Source: Intestinibaculum porci (GTDB taxonomy: Bacteria > Bacillota_I > Bacilli_A > Erysipelotrichales > Coprobacillaceae). Taken from it: a stretch of DNA of 64,000 nt. Below are positions 45,157 through 55,400 of this stretch, in pieces. The translations under genes were made by a program, and so were the position numbers. The notes beneath the pieces were generated by a model. The model saw nothing but the letters and a program-made list of their open reading frames with translations, did not search any database and was not told where the DNA came from. Where the stretch lies: the NCBI RefSeq assembly GCF_003925875.1, contig NZ_AP019309.1:2294001-2358000 (forward strand), written 5' to 3'. Positions within the stretch are counted from its first letter, which is position 1. Each line of letters begins with the position of its first letter.

Positions 45157-46590
45157 GTGAAAAACAATATCTTTTCAAAACAATATGATTTATTTATCGG
45201 TTTAGACGTTTCTAAAGGCAAAGCAGATGCTGCCATTTATAAACGTAACAGAGATAGAAATGTTAAATCCAAATTTGTTCGAAAGGCGATAAAGTTTAAA
45301 TTCACCAAGCCAGGTGTCGATGAGTTCCTCGATACCGTTAGACATTACAAAGATGAAGACTGCCTGAGCGTTCTTTTCACAATGGAAGTAACAGGCGTGT
45401 ACTCTGACAATGTCTATATGTATATACGCGATCATCTCCAGGAAAGTGAAGCAGTTAAGTTTCTGGATACTAAATTCGTTGACAGGTGGCGCGATGCACA
45501 CGGATATGCCAAATCCGATCCACTTGACGCTAAGACTATTGCACAGATGTGCGCAACTGATGATGATGCACGTTATGTTGAAAAAGCTCCTAATTACAAC
45601 GAAGAAAACAACAAAAAAGGACATGCGAATCTAAAACTTCTGACGCATCGCTATCAGCAGCTGAATAAACAGCTAAATGCTGAATACAATCGACTGAGTG
45701 CACAGTGTGAAAAGTTCTTCCCGGAGCTTACCGCTGTTTTCTCAATACGTTCTGCGACTGCGCTTGCAATCTTAGAGGCATATCCTACTGCACATCATAT
45801 CATTAAATCTTCTAAAAATGAAGTCTTTAATGTGGCTTACGAGGCCTCTAAGCATCGCTGTAAGGAAGCTAAAATAGACGATTTGTTCGATCTTTGTGAA
45901 AATACCATTGTTACTCTTAATGTTCCTGCGGAAGCTGAACTGGTCACCGCTGAAATGGTCAGCAGTATCAGAAATCTGCTTCAGACAAGGAGAAACTACA
46001 AGAAAATGATGGTTAATCGCGCTTCAAAGCAGCCTGCATTTAAGCGTCTTCAGACATTAATCGGCGTTGGTGAAGAATCCGCAGCTATGATTCTTGGTGA
46101 GGTATATGACATAGCTCTTTCCAAGAAAGCGGAAAACTTTGCATCATACTGTGGATTAACGCCAAGAAATAAGAAATCAGGTTCATCAGTTGATACCCAT
46201 GGGAAGATTTCCAAAATGGGATCGCCTATCCTCAGACACGCTATATACCTGGCATCAGAGTATGCCAGACGGCATAATCCATACCTTGCCAACCTGTTTG
46301 CAAGGGTTAAAAACGGCAATAAGAAGCGCCATAAGCTTGCAATAGTAGCTGTTGCCAATAAGATGGCACGTTATATTTACGCTATTCTTAAGCATGATAG
46401 TGATTTCGTACTGCTTTATGAGGATCTCATGAAGCTTCCGGAAGATACCCGAGCCACGTTCTTCCAAAGTATTACTACTGACATTCCAGAAAAGACAAGA
46501 AGATGTATTTACAAATATTCTGATGAAAATGGTGTAGTACATGATTTTACCTTTACTGGAAATGACTCAGAAGAACAATACTGTATGTAG
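45157..46590 (+). CDS. IS110-family DEDD transposase
   Basis: 477 residues, at the long end for the family. The N-terminal RuvC-like domain starts FIGLDVSKGKADAAIYKRN with the first Asp; TMEVTGVYSD carries the Glu, and HGYAKSDPLDAKTIAQM the paired Asp residues. The C-terminal Transposase_20 domain contains LQTLIGVGEESAAMILGEVY and GLTPRNKKSGSSVDTHGKIS, whose Ser is the family's second active-site residue, then ILRHAIYLASEYARRHNP. A coiled-coil stretch links the two domains. The frame is intact, so the enzyme may be active. IS110 enzymes are guided to their targets by an RNA from the element's own non-coding end. Confidence 0.95.
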   Translation: MKNNIFSKQYDLFIGLDVSKGKADAAIYKRNRDRNVKSKFVRKAIKFKFTKPGVDEFLDTVRHYKDEDCLSVLFTMEVTGVYSDNVYMYIRDHLQESEAVKFLDTKFVDRWRDAHGYAKSDPLDAKTIAQMCATDDDARYVEKAPNYNEENNKKGHANLKLLTHRYQQLNKQLNAEYNRLSAQCEKFFPELTAVFSIRSATALAILEAYPTAHHIIKSSKNEVFNVAYEASKHRCKEAKIDDLFDLCENTIVTLNVPAEAELVTAEMVSSIRNLLQTRRNYKKMMVNRASKQPAFKRLQTLIGVGEESAAMILGEVYDIALSKKAENFASYCGLTPRNKKSGSSVDTHGKISKMGSPILRHAIYLASEYARRHNPYLANLFARVKNGNKKRHKLAIVAVANKMARYIYAILKHDSDFVLLYEDLMKLPEDTRATFFQSITTDIPEKTRRCIYKYSDENGVVHDFTFTGNDSEEQYCM

Positions 46591-46699
46591 ATTTTTGATA
46601 TAATGCACATATATTTCAATAACTTGTGACAACTTTCACATTTATACACACTAAGACGTTTTCTTTTTGCAATTTTTAATACTACATATTTGTAGTACT
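46591..46699 (+). ncRNA. Candidate guide (bridge/seek) RNA region of the IS110-family element
   Basis: Non-coding stretch between the transposase stop and the right inverted repeat. A TATAAT occurs at about 46609-46614, and a perfect 6-bp hairpin ACTACA-TATT-TGTAGT sits at 46681-46696 next to the repeat. In IS1111-type elements the guide RNA is made from this end (family knowledge); the exact RNA boundaries here are inference. Confidence 0.35.
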
Positions 46700-46720
46700 C
46701 ACCTCTAATCCAAGACAAAC
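46700..46720. repeat. Right inverted repeat of the IS110-family element
   Basis: CACCTCTAATCCAAGACAAAC, complementary to 45090-45110 with one mismatch. Confidence 0.85.
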
Positions 46721-46802
46721 TCACTTGGCTTTAGAATCAGAGTAAACAAAGATTCAATTAATTTATATAATTAACACAATCAACTCCCCTCATATTTTCT
46801 AT

Positions 46803-46832
46803 TGACATTTAATAGTATGTCTATCTATAAAT
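46803..46832 (+). promoter_or_regulatory. Orphan plus-strand promoter downstream of the bile salt hydrolase gene
   Basis: Perfect TTGACA (46803-46808), 18 bases, then TATAAA (46827-46832), with no open frame after it. Transcription would run into the hairpin at 46901-46925 after about 90 bases, or antisense into the hydrolase gene. The rest of the gap 46721-46900 is AT-rich with nothing else recognisable. Confidence 0.35.
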
Positions 46833-46897
46833 CACTATTTTATCGAATTTAATGTTTATTGCAACCCTGATTATAGCAAGCAATCCTCAATCACACT

Positions 46898-46925
46898 TAA
46901 AAAGCGCAGGTTTCCCTGCGTTTTC
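46898..46925 (-). terminator. Terminator of the bile salt hydrolase gene
   Basis: CGCAGG/CCTGCG stem with a GAAA loop, flanked by A and T tracts on both sides, so it could stop transcripts from either direction. Confidence 0.75.
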
Positions 46926-46926
46926 A

Positions 46927-47901
46927 TTATTTTCGTGAGTCAATCGCAAATGGTTCTTCAGTTACAAGCGGATAACTTGTCAATTCCTTGCCATCTAAAT
47001 CATGATCATGCAAATCAATACCATGGATACGGCTATTATTATAGGTCGTGTAATAATAGATCCCCTTTTCTACGTTGCAGCAAGATGAGTAAATGGTATA
47101 TTCATAAGCACCTGGTTTCACTTCACATAAGCCTTTCTGCTGCTCTACGGAACCTAAGATTTTAAAGAACTGGTTGACGGATTCATTTTCACTGTCTCCG
47201 CAAAGAGAATTCAGTTTTGTGTAAACACATTTAATGAATCTTGATTTACTTGATAAATCACCTGGTAAACCAAGGCCGCCCATTCCACGTGAATATAATT
47301 CTAATGGTGTACCAAACGTGTTTTCTGGCTGTTTTGGTGATAATGATGCATAATCGTTGAGAGCAAACATCATATAGTTAAATGGTGGGTTGTTGGTCAT
47401 AACACCAACCGGATTATCATAAACATGTAAGCCATCTTTCATAGATTCAACTACAATTGATTCGTTCTTGTCACTAATCATCCAATGCAATGTGGCATTT
47501 GGCATTTCTTTCGAGAATGGTTCGTTATAAATAGAAATGTTTTCTAACTTCTCTCGCGCCTGAGCAACGGTTTCACAGGTACTTAAAATGTAAGGAATAA
47601 ATTCAAAAGATGTGACATTATCCTTGCCTTCCTGTAAATCAAAGAAATGACAGTTCCCAGGGAAGTTTAGTCCAGCCATGGATAAACCTTTTTCATTGGT
47701 GGCATCATAATAGAGAGGGAAACCGCCTAAAACTGTCGCCATCCCAATCAGAGCATAATGGGTAGTGAGATCTTCACGTGCACGCATTGGGAAAACAAAG
47801 TTTCTCGGTGTGACCGTCACACTTTCGTTATAGGAGAAATCCAAATCAAGATTTCTTCCAAAATAATGATCTTTCGTAGCAAACGAAATTACTGTACACA
47901 T
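46927..47901 (-). CDS. bsh: Bile salt hydrolase (choloylglycine hydrolase)
   Basis: 324 residues, the normal size. Cys 2 after the initiator Met is the nucleophile (MCTVISF), exposed when Met is removed. GRNLDLDFSYN carries the catalytic Arg and Asp, GLSMAGLNFPGN the first conserved Asn, GVMTNNPPFNY the second, and LGLPGDLSSKSRFIK the late Arg. The pattern GLNFPG and GLPGD fits bile salt hydrolase better than penicillin V acylase. The enzyme is cytoplasmic and frees taurine or glycine from conjugated bile acids, which indicates life in an animal gut. CAAGGAGG precedes the ATG. It has its own strong promoter and terminator. Confidence 0.95.
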   Translation of the reverse strand: MCTVISFATKDHYFGRNLDLDFSYNESVTVTPRNFVFPMRAREDLTTHYALIGMATVLGGFPLYYDATNEKGLSMAGLNFPGNCHFFDLQEGKDNVTSFEFIPYILSTCETVAQAREKLENISIYNEPFSKEMPNATLHWMISDKNESIVVESMKDGLHVYDNPVGVMTNNPPFNYMMFALNDYASLSPKQPENTFGTPLELYSRGMGGLGLPGDLSSKSRFIKCVYTKLNSLCGDSENESVNQFFKILGSVEQQKGLCEVKPGAYEYTIYSSCCNVEKGIYYYTTYNNSRIHGIDLHDHDLDGKELTSYPLVTEEPFAIDSRK

Positions 47902-47933
47902 AATTTGTACCTCCTTGTATGATTTCTATGTTC

Positions 47934-47962
47934 ATTATAGGTTCAGTGCTATGTTCACTCAA
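47934..47962 (-). promoter_or_regulatory. Promoter of the bile salt hydrolase gene
   Basis: Minus strand TTGAGT (47957-47962), exactly 17 bases, then TATAAT (47934-47939), about 33 bases before the ATG. It looks like a strong constitutive promoter. Confidence 0.8.
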
Positions 47963-48137
47963 GTAAAGTCGCATGATTTTACGATTTTTTTCACTTACCA
48001 TATCAATAATGTATAGGTCATATGAAAAGAGAATATTAGAAAACGGTCTTTTTTCAAGATTCACTTGCAAAGAAGAAGAAAGGATGCTAAAAGATTTTAT
48101 ATTTTGCTTATTTTGAAATTGTAAACCACAAATCTAA

Positions 48138-49106
48138 GTGTTATCCTGTAATTACGAGGAAGTGATTCTTATTCATTCAGAAAAAAATTTTCAAACTCTT
48201 GAAAATCAAATTCGTATTCTCAAAGCCAAAGGATTAGTAATTCAAAATCCATCAGTTGCCAAGAAATGGTTAAGCCAATGCAATTATTACAATTTCATCA
48301 ATGGCTATAAGGAGCTCTTCTTAGACTATAAGCGGATCAATGAGGATCCTCATCACCACGAAGTATTTAAACCCAATACCACCATTGAAGAATTAAAACC
48401 CCTCTATGATTTTGACCGAGAATTACGAATACTCACCCTTAAATACCTTTTCATCATTGAACGAAAATTTAAATCCAACCTTGCTTATTACTTCGAACAA
48501 TTTCATAAATCCCCCAATGCCTATTTATATGCCGAAAATTATGATCAAACCAGAACAAAGAATGTAAATAGAACTATTATCATTCTTAAAAAAGAATATA
48601 ATAGAGCCAGTAGAACTGAAACATCCCATAAACATTACATCAAATCAATAGAACATGTCCCTTTATGGGTCTTCATCAATTTTATTTCTTTTGGTACATG
48701 CAGCAAAATGTATAAGAACATGAATTCTAGAGAACAAACTCTCATATCCAAAAGTATAGCACCATCATTAGAAATTCAAGATTTATCAGCGTTTATGGAA
48801 TACCTCACAAATATTCGTAATATTTGTGCTCATGATGAACGTTTATACGCTTATATTTGTTCTAGCATGCCACCAGGAATGCCATTAATGCAATACTTTC
48901 ATCTTTCAGAGAAAGCAAGGAAATCATATTTTGGACTAATAATCACTTTAAAATACTTCCTTTCACGAAAAGAGTTCAACTCCTATTATCACAAATTAAA
49001 AATTTTATTTCAAAATTTAGATAGCCATACTCATACAATGAGTATCAAAAAAGTTTATCGAAAAATGGGCTTTCCTCACAACTGGAAAAATATTAACCAT
49101 ATCTAA
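48138..49106 (+). CDS. Abi_2/AbiF-family abortive infection protein (HEPN type)
   Basis: 322 residues if GTG at 48138 is used. Conserved blocks begin at NFQTLENQIRILKAKGLVI, and GAGGAAGTG lies at 48156-48164, so the true start may be the GTG at 48162 or a rare ATT near 48171. Abi_2 features are clear: WLSQCNYYNFINGYKELFL, FDRELRILTLKYLFIIERKF, HVPLWVFINFISFGTCSKMY and, near residue 230, NIRNICAHDERLYA. RNICAH is the RX4H motif of HEPN ribonucleases. Family members (AbiD/AbiF) stop phage growth by halting or killing the infected cell. A likely small RNA gene follows 100 bases downstream on the same strand. Codon use is more AT-rich than its neighbours, which suggests acquisition. Confidence 0.88.
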   Translation: MLSCNYEEVILIHSEKNFQTLENQIRILKAKGLVIQNPSVAKKWLSQCNYYNFINGYKELFLDYKRINEDPHHHEVFKPNTTIEELKPLYDFDRELRILTLKYLFIIERKFKSNLAYYFEQFHKSPNAYLYAENYDQTRTKNVNRTIIILKKEYNRASRTETSHKHYIKSIEHVPLWVFINFISFGTCSKMYKNMNSREQTLISKSIAPSLEIQDLSAFMEYLTNIRNICAHDERLYAYICSSMPPGMPLMQYFHLSEKARKSYFGLIITLKYFLSRKEFNSYYHKLKILFQNLDSHTHTMSIKKVYRKMGFPHNWKNINHI

Positions 49107-49172
49107 TTTTACCAGACATATAAAGAAAGAGTTCAGTTCAGCGGTTCAGAAAGGCTCAGTTTTTAAAAATCC

Positions 49173-49203
49173 TTGATTTCTATTTAAAACATGTTATTAT
49201 AAT
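49173..49203 (+). promoter_or_regulatory. Promoter of the candidate AbiF-linked RNA
   Basis: TTGATT (49173-49178), a long 19-base spacer, then a perfect TATAAT (49198-49203). Transcription should start near 49209. Confidence 0.5.
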
Positions 49204-49208
49204 TTCGA

Positions 49209-49340
49209 TAGCAATCGGATCATCGCTAGGCTTAGGAATTCGTCTAGGGGTCCCGATTCAGATGCTAGGGAGTTCTCTCGGAGATCTCCCTTGAATTTTA
49301 TCTTATTACTATGGCCAGATCTCATGATCTGGTCTTTTTC
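49209..49340 (+). ncRNA. Candidate structured RNA next to the AbiF gene (possible abiF-type RNA)
   Basis: About 130 bases between a promoter and an intrinsic terminator, with no open frame. Helices I can pair by eye: an outer AATCGG/CCGATT (49213-49218 with 49253-49258), a nested CTAGGC/GTCTAG (49226-49231 with 49242-49247, one G-T) with a ten-base loop, then AGGGAG/CTCCCT (49267-49272 with 49286-49291) capped by CTC/GAG, then the terminator stem. No gene follows on this strand, so it is not a leader or riboswitch. A conserved RNA motif named abiF, found beside Abi_2/AbiF genes, has been described by comparative genomics. Position and strand fit that, but I could not test the consensus. Confidence 0.6.
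49313..49339 (+). terminator. Terminator of the candidate AbiF-linked RNA
   Basis: GGCCAGATC/GATCTGGTC stem of 9 bp (one G-T) with a TCAT loop, then TTTTT. Confidence 0.85.
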
Positions 49341-49354
49341 GTACAATCAGAGAA

Positions 49355-49382
49355 AGACGTTAGAGCAAATGCTCTAACGTCT
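49355..49382 (-). terminator. Terminator of the giant surface protein gene
   Basis: Perfect 12-bp stem AGACGTTAGAGC/GCTCTAACGTCT with a four-base loop, 28 bases after the stop codon at 49410. The T-tract after it is short and interrupted. Confidence 0.7.
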
Positions 49383-49409
49383 CTGAAGGGAGTTTAAAAC
49401 TATGTACGT

Positions 49410-52400
49410 TTAGTTTCTATTCTCTTTTTTCTTACGCGTCGCAATTAATACGCCAAGCAGGGTAATTAATGCGATACTCATCAGCATCATCTGCATCGTG
49501 ATTTCAGTTTCATCACCGGTCTTGACAGCTTCAGTCGTTGTCGTTGGCGCCGTACCTGTATCATAAGTCGTCGTCTTGACAACAGTAGGTGTCGTGTTAT
49601 CCGTATTGTAGGTTGGCACAGTTTCCTTTTCGACACTCGTATCAGTGTCTGGCGTATTCTGTGTCGCCTGTTTGCCGGAACCAGATTCTTCAGTTGCTGG
49701 TGTGGCAATGGTTGGTGTTTCTGGAGTATTTTGTGTTGGCATCGTACCATCGCCAGATTCATCAATAATTGTGGTCTTTGAAGTTGGCGTTATAACAGTG
49801 CCTGGAGTGACTTCCGGATCCTTTTGTGGATCTGGATCTTCGCTGCTTGTTACAGTCGCTGTATTCACAACATTTCCTCTTGTCACATCAAGAGCTTTGA
49901 CAACATAAGTTGTTACGAATGTTTCCTGAGCATTTGGTGATAATTTTTCAATTGTCCACTTACCGCCCGTTAATGGGTCTTCGACAACCACATTCGTTAA
50001 CGTTAAGTTACCAGTATTCGTTGCAGTAATCAGATAAGAAATCGTATCTCCTTCTTCATAACCGCTTGCAGAAGCTGGGCTGCTTGTTGTTGTCTTGGTG
50101 ATCACTACAGCTGGATGAGAAGCTTCCGTATTATCTTCCGTCTTACCATCCGTAATCTTCACTTCATCGTCCTTGTTATCAGGAGTTGGATCTTCTAATG
50201 TTGCTGTATCAACAGTCGCATTATTGATCACTTTACCCTTTACAATATCAGCTTCCTGCACTTTGTATGAGGTTGTGAAGCTTTGTGTATCACCTGGTTT
50301 TGAGGCTTTGACATCAAAGTTTTCATTGGTCATATCATCGTGAAGTTTGAAAGCAGATAATGGCAGGTTACCATCATTCTTGACAGTGATTTCATAAGTA
50401 ATCGTTTCACCAAGCTGATATGCTTTTCCATCCTTAGGTGTGCTTGTCGTCTTCTTCGTTACTGTCACACTTGGATTTGTCTTTGTGATGTCTACTTCTT
50501 CCTTGCCCGGAGTCACTTCTGGATCAGGATCAGTAGGATCATCAGGAGTTGGATCATCAACTTTATTCACGGTTGCCACATTTGTGACTTTACCCTTATT
50601 GACATCCTGCTGTGTCACTTTGTAGTTTACAGTGAAGTTTGAAGATTCTTCCTGAGGTTTCAAACTATCAATAGTGAATGTATCACCCGTTAAATCATCT
50701 TTCAGGATAATGTTCGTTAATGTTAAATTACCATCGTTCTTCGCTTTGATCGTGTAAGTAATCGTATCACCTAAGGTATACTGCTTACTTGTGTCAGCCT
50801 GTTTTGTAATTGTCAGATGCGGATGTTTATCTTCTGTTTCAACCGTCTTTTCACCTGGATTATCTTTTGGATCAGGATCATTTGGATCTTCAGGAGTTGG
50901 ATCATCGACATCTTTCATAGTAACGATATTCTTAATCTTGCCAGCGATGATGTCTTTTTCGGTAACCGTGTAAGTCACAACATGTTCATCAGAAGTCGCC
51001 TGAGGCGCTAATTTCTTAATAGTCCATGTATCACCGGTTAAAGCATCTTCGAGCTTGATATTCGTTAATGTTAAATTACCATCATTGATGGCAGAAATTG
51101 TGTAAGTGACTGTTTCACCAAGTTTATACTTCTTCGTGTCATCGGCCTTCTTGATAATAGTCAGATGAGGATTCTTTTCTTCCGTATCAACAGTTTCTTT
51201 ACCCGGTTCATCTTTTGGATCAGGATCAGTCGGATCATCAGGGGTTGGGTCATCGACATCTTTCATCGTTGCCACATTAGCCACATGACCGTTCTTAATA
51301 TCCTTTTCCGTTACGACATAAGTCGTGGTGAAGTCTTGAGATGTTTGATGAGGAGCAAGTGAGCGGATTGTCCACTGCTGATTGGTCAGATCGTCACGAA
51401 TCACAATGTTCGTTAATGTTAAGTTACCATCATTGGTTGCATGAATCGTGTAATGAATTGTTTCGCCTAACTTGTAAGCCTTCTTTTCATCAGCTTTCTT
51501 TGTAATCGTGATATGCGGATTCTTCTCTTCTGTGTCGACGGTTTCCTTGCCAGGTGTGACTTCAGGAGCTGGATCATCAGGATTATCTGGTGTTGGATCA
51601 TCAATGCGATCGACTGTAGCGACGTTCACAATCTTACCAACCTTGATATCAGATTCCGTAACTTTGTAAGTTGCGATGAGATCCTGTGAGGTTTCTCCTG
51701 GTAACAGCTTCGCAATGGTCCATGAAGACTTCGTCAGATCATCTTTAACCACGATATTCGTTAAGGTTAAGTTACCAGTATTCTTCGCATGAATCTTATA
51801 AGTAATGGTATCCCCTAACTTATATTCTTTCTGCTCAGCGGTCTTAGTAATCTTCAGTTTTGGCTTCGCATCATCGATTTCCGGTTCAGGAACTTCATCA
51901 GTGCCTTTATAAGTCTTGCCTAATGAGACATCCACTTTATTCTTGAACTGCTGAGATTTGATTTCTTCTTCCGTCACGATGTACGTTGCTTTCAGAGTGA
52001 TTTCTTCACCAGCGGATAAGGTTTCAGGAATGTCTGATGTGATCTTAACACCTGGGAGTTCTGTCACTTTCAGGGTCTTGACTTCATCATAAATATTCTT
52101 GATCTTGATTTCGAAATGAATCGTGTCACCTAACTTGTATTCTTCCGCATCATGGGATTTCGTGACAACTTTGTCATCATCCACATCATCCGTCACTGTT
52201 AACTGACCGTATTCTTTCTTGACATCGTAGTTACCAAGTTTAGCGGTATGATTGCTTAATGTGAAGGTATTGTCAGAAGAGCCAACCAATAACTGTCTTC
52301 CAGTGAAACCAGCTTTGAAGCTTTCGCCTTCCACATAAGAACCAGCGGTTACTTTCAGCTGATGATCGCCATTGGTTAAAGCAGTACCATCATAAGCTTT

Positions 52401-55400
52401 CTTTAAGGTTGCTGATGTCAGGGTTACTGGACGTTTCTTAACGGTTAACGTGCCATCAGTAATCATCATATGCTCATCATCAGTATTGAAGAAATCAGTT
52501 ACATCCTGATCACCTTTCATAATACGATAAGCAGTCACCTTATTCTCAGTTTCACCAGCATTGGTGATCTCACCCTTAATCGTCGCTTCAATATGCATAC
52601 CAGGTAAGACGCCCGCTACGGTATAACCATCATTCGTTAATGATTGACCATCATAAACTTTTTCATCACTCGCTGCAGTAATATGCATAATGACCTGTGC
52701 AGTTGTAATAGTTAAGCTGCCCGGTCTCTTGGTAATGATATAGTTCTTATCTTTATAAGCATCGGTCTTCTGGAAGCTGATGGCATTGCTTATTGTCCCA
52801 ACTTCAGTAATAGAACCAGTAGCTTTAAGATCAGAAACTTCACCATCGACAAAGCCATCACCCGTTACAGTGACATGTTTTGCCGTTAATGGCGTACCAT
52901 CATAAGCCCGCGTTACACTTTCACTTGTCAGTGTAACTTTACGTGGGGTAACTTCTAAATAACCATCATTCTTTGTAATATTCTTGAACTGATCGGTGAC
53001 ATCGTTGCCGTCTTCATCTCTAATGATGACGTCAGCTACTTTGTTAGCGATCTTACCAGCATTCGTGATTGTACCCGTCATCTTGACTTCAGCCTTGTAG
53101 TTTTCGAAACCTTCTGGCAGGATGACGTCAGCCTTATCACTAGATAATGCCTTACCATCATAAGTCTTACTTACACTTGAGCCATTGACAACGACTGCAT
53201 TTTCATTTGCGAGAATCGTTAAAGTGCCAAGATCATAAGTCAGATTGTAGTTCTTTTCTTTATAAGCATCCGTTGTTGCTAATTCAATCGTATTAGGAAC
53301 ACTACCGATCTTCTTGATTGTACCAACAGCTTTAGCGGTTGCTTCACCAGCAACGAAGCCCTGTCCAGAAATCTTCACTTCTGGTCTTGTTAATTCTTTA
53401 CCATCATAAACCTTATGGTCACTTTCACTCTTTAATGTCACATGACGTGGCGTAATCGTTAACTGACCAGAAACAGTCTTAATATTTGCAAAGTATCTTG
53501 TTACATCGGTCATACCATCCATAATCACCACGGTATTGACTTTATTTTCACCCTTGTCACCAACATTTGTGGCAGAGCCATCAGTTGTGACATAAGCGCG
53601 TAAGTTATCTGATAAACCTTCAACCGTGAATGTATCACTCGTGAGCGCTTTGCCATCATAAACTTTCGCATCAGAACCAGCCGTTACCGTAATGACAGCT
53701 GTATGTGGATTAACTGTTAAGAGGCCTTCTTCTAAGGTGATTGCATAGTCTTTTTCAGCATGCTTAGTCATCTTATAAACAATCGTGTTAGCTGATGTAC
53801 CGACTTCAATTTGCGCACCAGTAGCCGTAATGTCATAGACTTCATCATTGAAGATCTTGCCTTTTACCGTGACTTTATCATTTGCCAGAGCGATACCATC
53901 ATAATCCTTTTCATCACTTGCAGAAGTCATAGTGAGTGGACGCGCAGTAATCTTTAATGTCCCATCCATATGCGTAATAGCATCGAACTGATTTGTGACA
54001 TCCTGATCATCTTTATAGATACGGATCTCAGTAATCTTATTGTCAACGGTGCCTTCATCAACGTGAGTCACTGTACCTTTAACGGTTGCTTTATAAGTAA
54101 AGCCTTCCGGTAAGTTTTCAATCGTTGTGTTCGCATTGGTTAATGGTGTCCCATCATAAACTTTTTCATCACTAGCAGCGCGAACATGAATCTTCGCATG
54201 GCTTGCTGTAATTTCTAAAGTCCCTTCCTGTTTTGTAATCGTGTAGTTCTCTTTATTAAATGCATCATGTGTCTGATAAGTAATGGTATTAATGACTTTG
54301 CCCTTTTCAGTAATCGAACCCGTTGCTTTCACATCCGTTACTTCACCCTTCACAAAACCATCACCAGTCATATCGACAGTCGGTCTTGTTAATGGTAAGC
54401 CATTATATTCACGGCTTGCACTTGCACTTGTTAAGACAACCTGACGTTTATTCACAGTCAGTAATCCTTCTTTAGTCGTAATAGAATCAAACTGATCAGT
54501 GACATCTTTATCCTCTTTCATGATGACAACTGACTTGATTGTATTCTTTGTCTTACCAGCATCAGTGATTGTACCTGTGATTTCAGCTTTTGCAGTGAAA
54601 CCATTTGGTAAACCATCAGCAGTATAAGTTTTGTTCGTTAAAGCTGTACCATCATAAAGTTTAGAGGCATTATTTGAAGTAATCGTAACTTCTTTAGCGA
54701 TCTTCTTCACGGTCAACGTCCCAATTTCTTCTTTGATGACATAATTATCCTTATTGAAATCTTTCGTCTTGGTATAAGTGATTGGGTTATCGATAGAACC
54801 CGCTTTGGTAATCGAACCCGTCGCTTTCAGATCTTCAACTTCACCTTTCACAAAACCATCACCAGTGACTTTCACATCAGGCGCTGTTAATGGTGTGCCA
54901 TCAAATTGTTTAGACTTCGTTTCACTCGTTAAAGTGAGATGACGTTTATTAATAGTTAAAGTACCATGTGTGATATTGATATTCGCAAACTGATCAGTCA
55001 CTTCCTGATCGCCTTTTAAGATCTTATAATCTTCAACTTTGTTGGAGATGCTGCCAGCATTCTTAATTTCACCCTTAATTGTCACTTTAGCGGTAAAGCC
55101 ATCTGGTAAACCAGTTACATCATAAGACGCATTTTTCAGTGTTGTACCATCATAAAGCTTTTCCTTAGAAGCAGCTTTAATTGTAATAGTTTCTGTATTA
55201 GGGGTAATTTCTAATGTGCCTTCATGTAATTCAATATCATAGTTGCTTGCTAAATAACCATCATGTTCTTCAATCTTAATGGTATTAGCCGTTGTTCCAA
55301 CTTCAGTAATTGTACCGGTTGCCTTCGCGTTAGCTTCACCTTTGACGAAGCCATCACCAGAGACTGTAATCTTATCATTGGTTAACGGTGAACCATTGTA

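Larger units (their letters stand above)
45090..46720 (+). mobile_element. IS110-family element, IS1111-like, with 21-nt inverted repeats
   Basis: A single IS110-type transposase gene lies between two 21-base inverted repeats with one mismatch: GTTTGTCTTGGCTTAGAGGTG at 45090-45110 and the complement at 46700-46720. Sub-terminal inverted repeats are a mark of the IS1111 branch, so the real ends should lie a few bases outside. No target duplication is evident, as expected for this family. The 109 bases between stop codon and right repeat could encode the guide RNA. Confidence 0.8.

Noticed and set aside
48138-48170. The GTG at 48138 as a firm start of the AbiF protein
   Set aside because: It has no ribosome site; the conserved part begins later and the start remains undecided between 48138, 48162 and about 48171.
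49209-49340. A guanidine-I (ykkC) or other riboswitch, suggested by CTAGGGGTCCC
   Set aside because: The remaining conserved segments are missing and no gene follows on the same strand before the terminator.
49500-49560. A classical LPxTG sorting motif at the end of the giant protein
   Set aside because: Only VKTGDE precedes the final membrane helix. A variant signal is possible but not shown.
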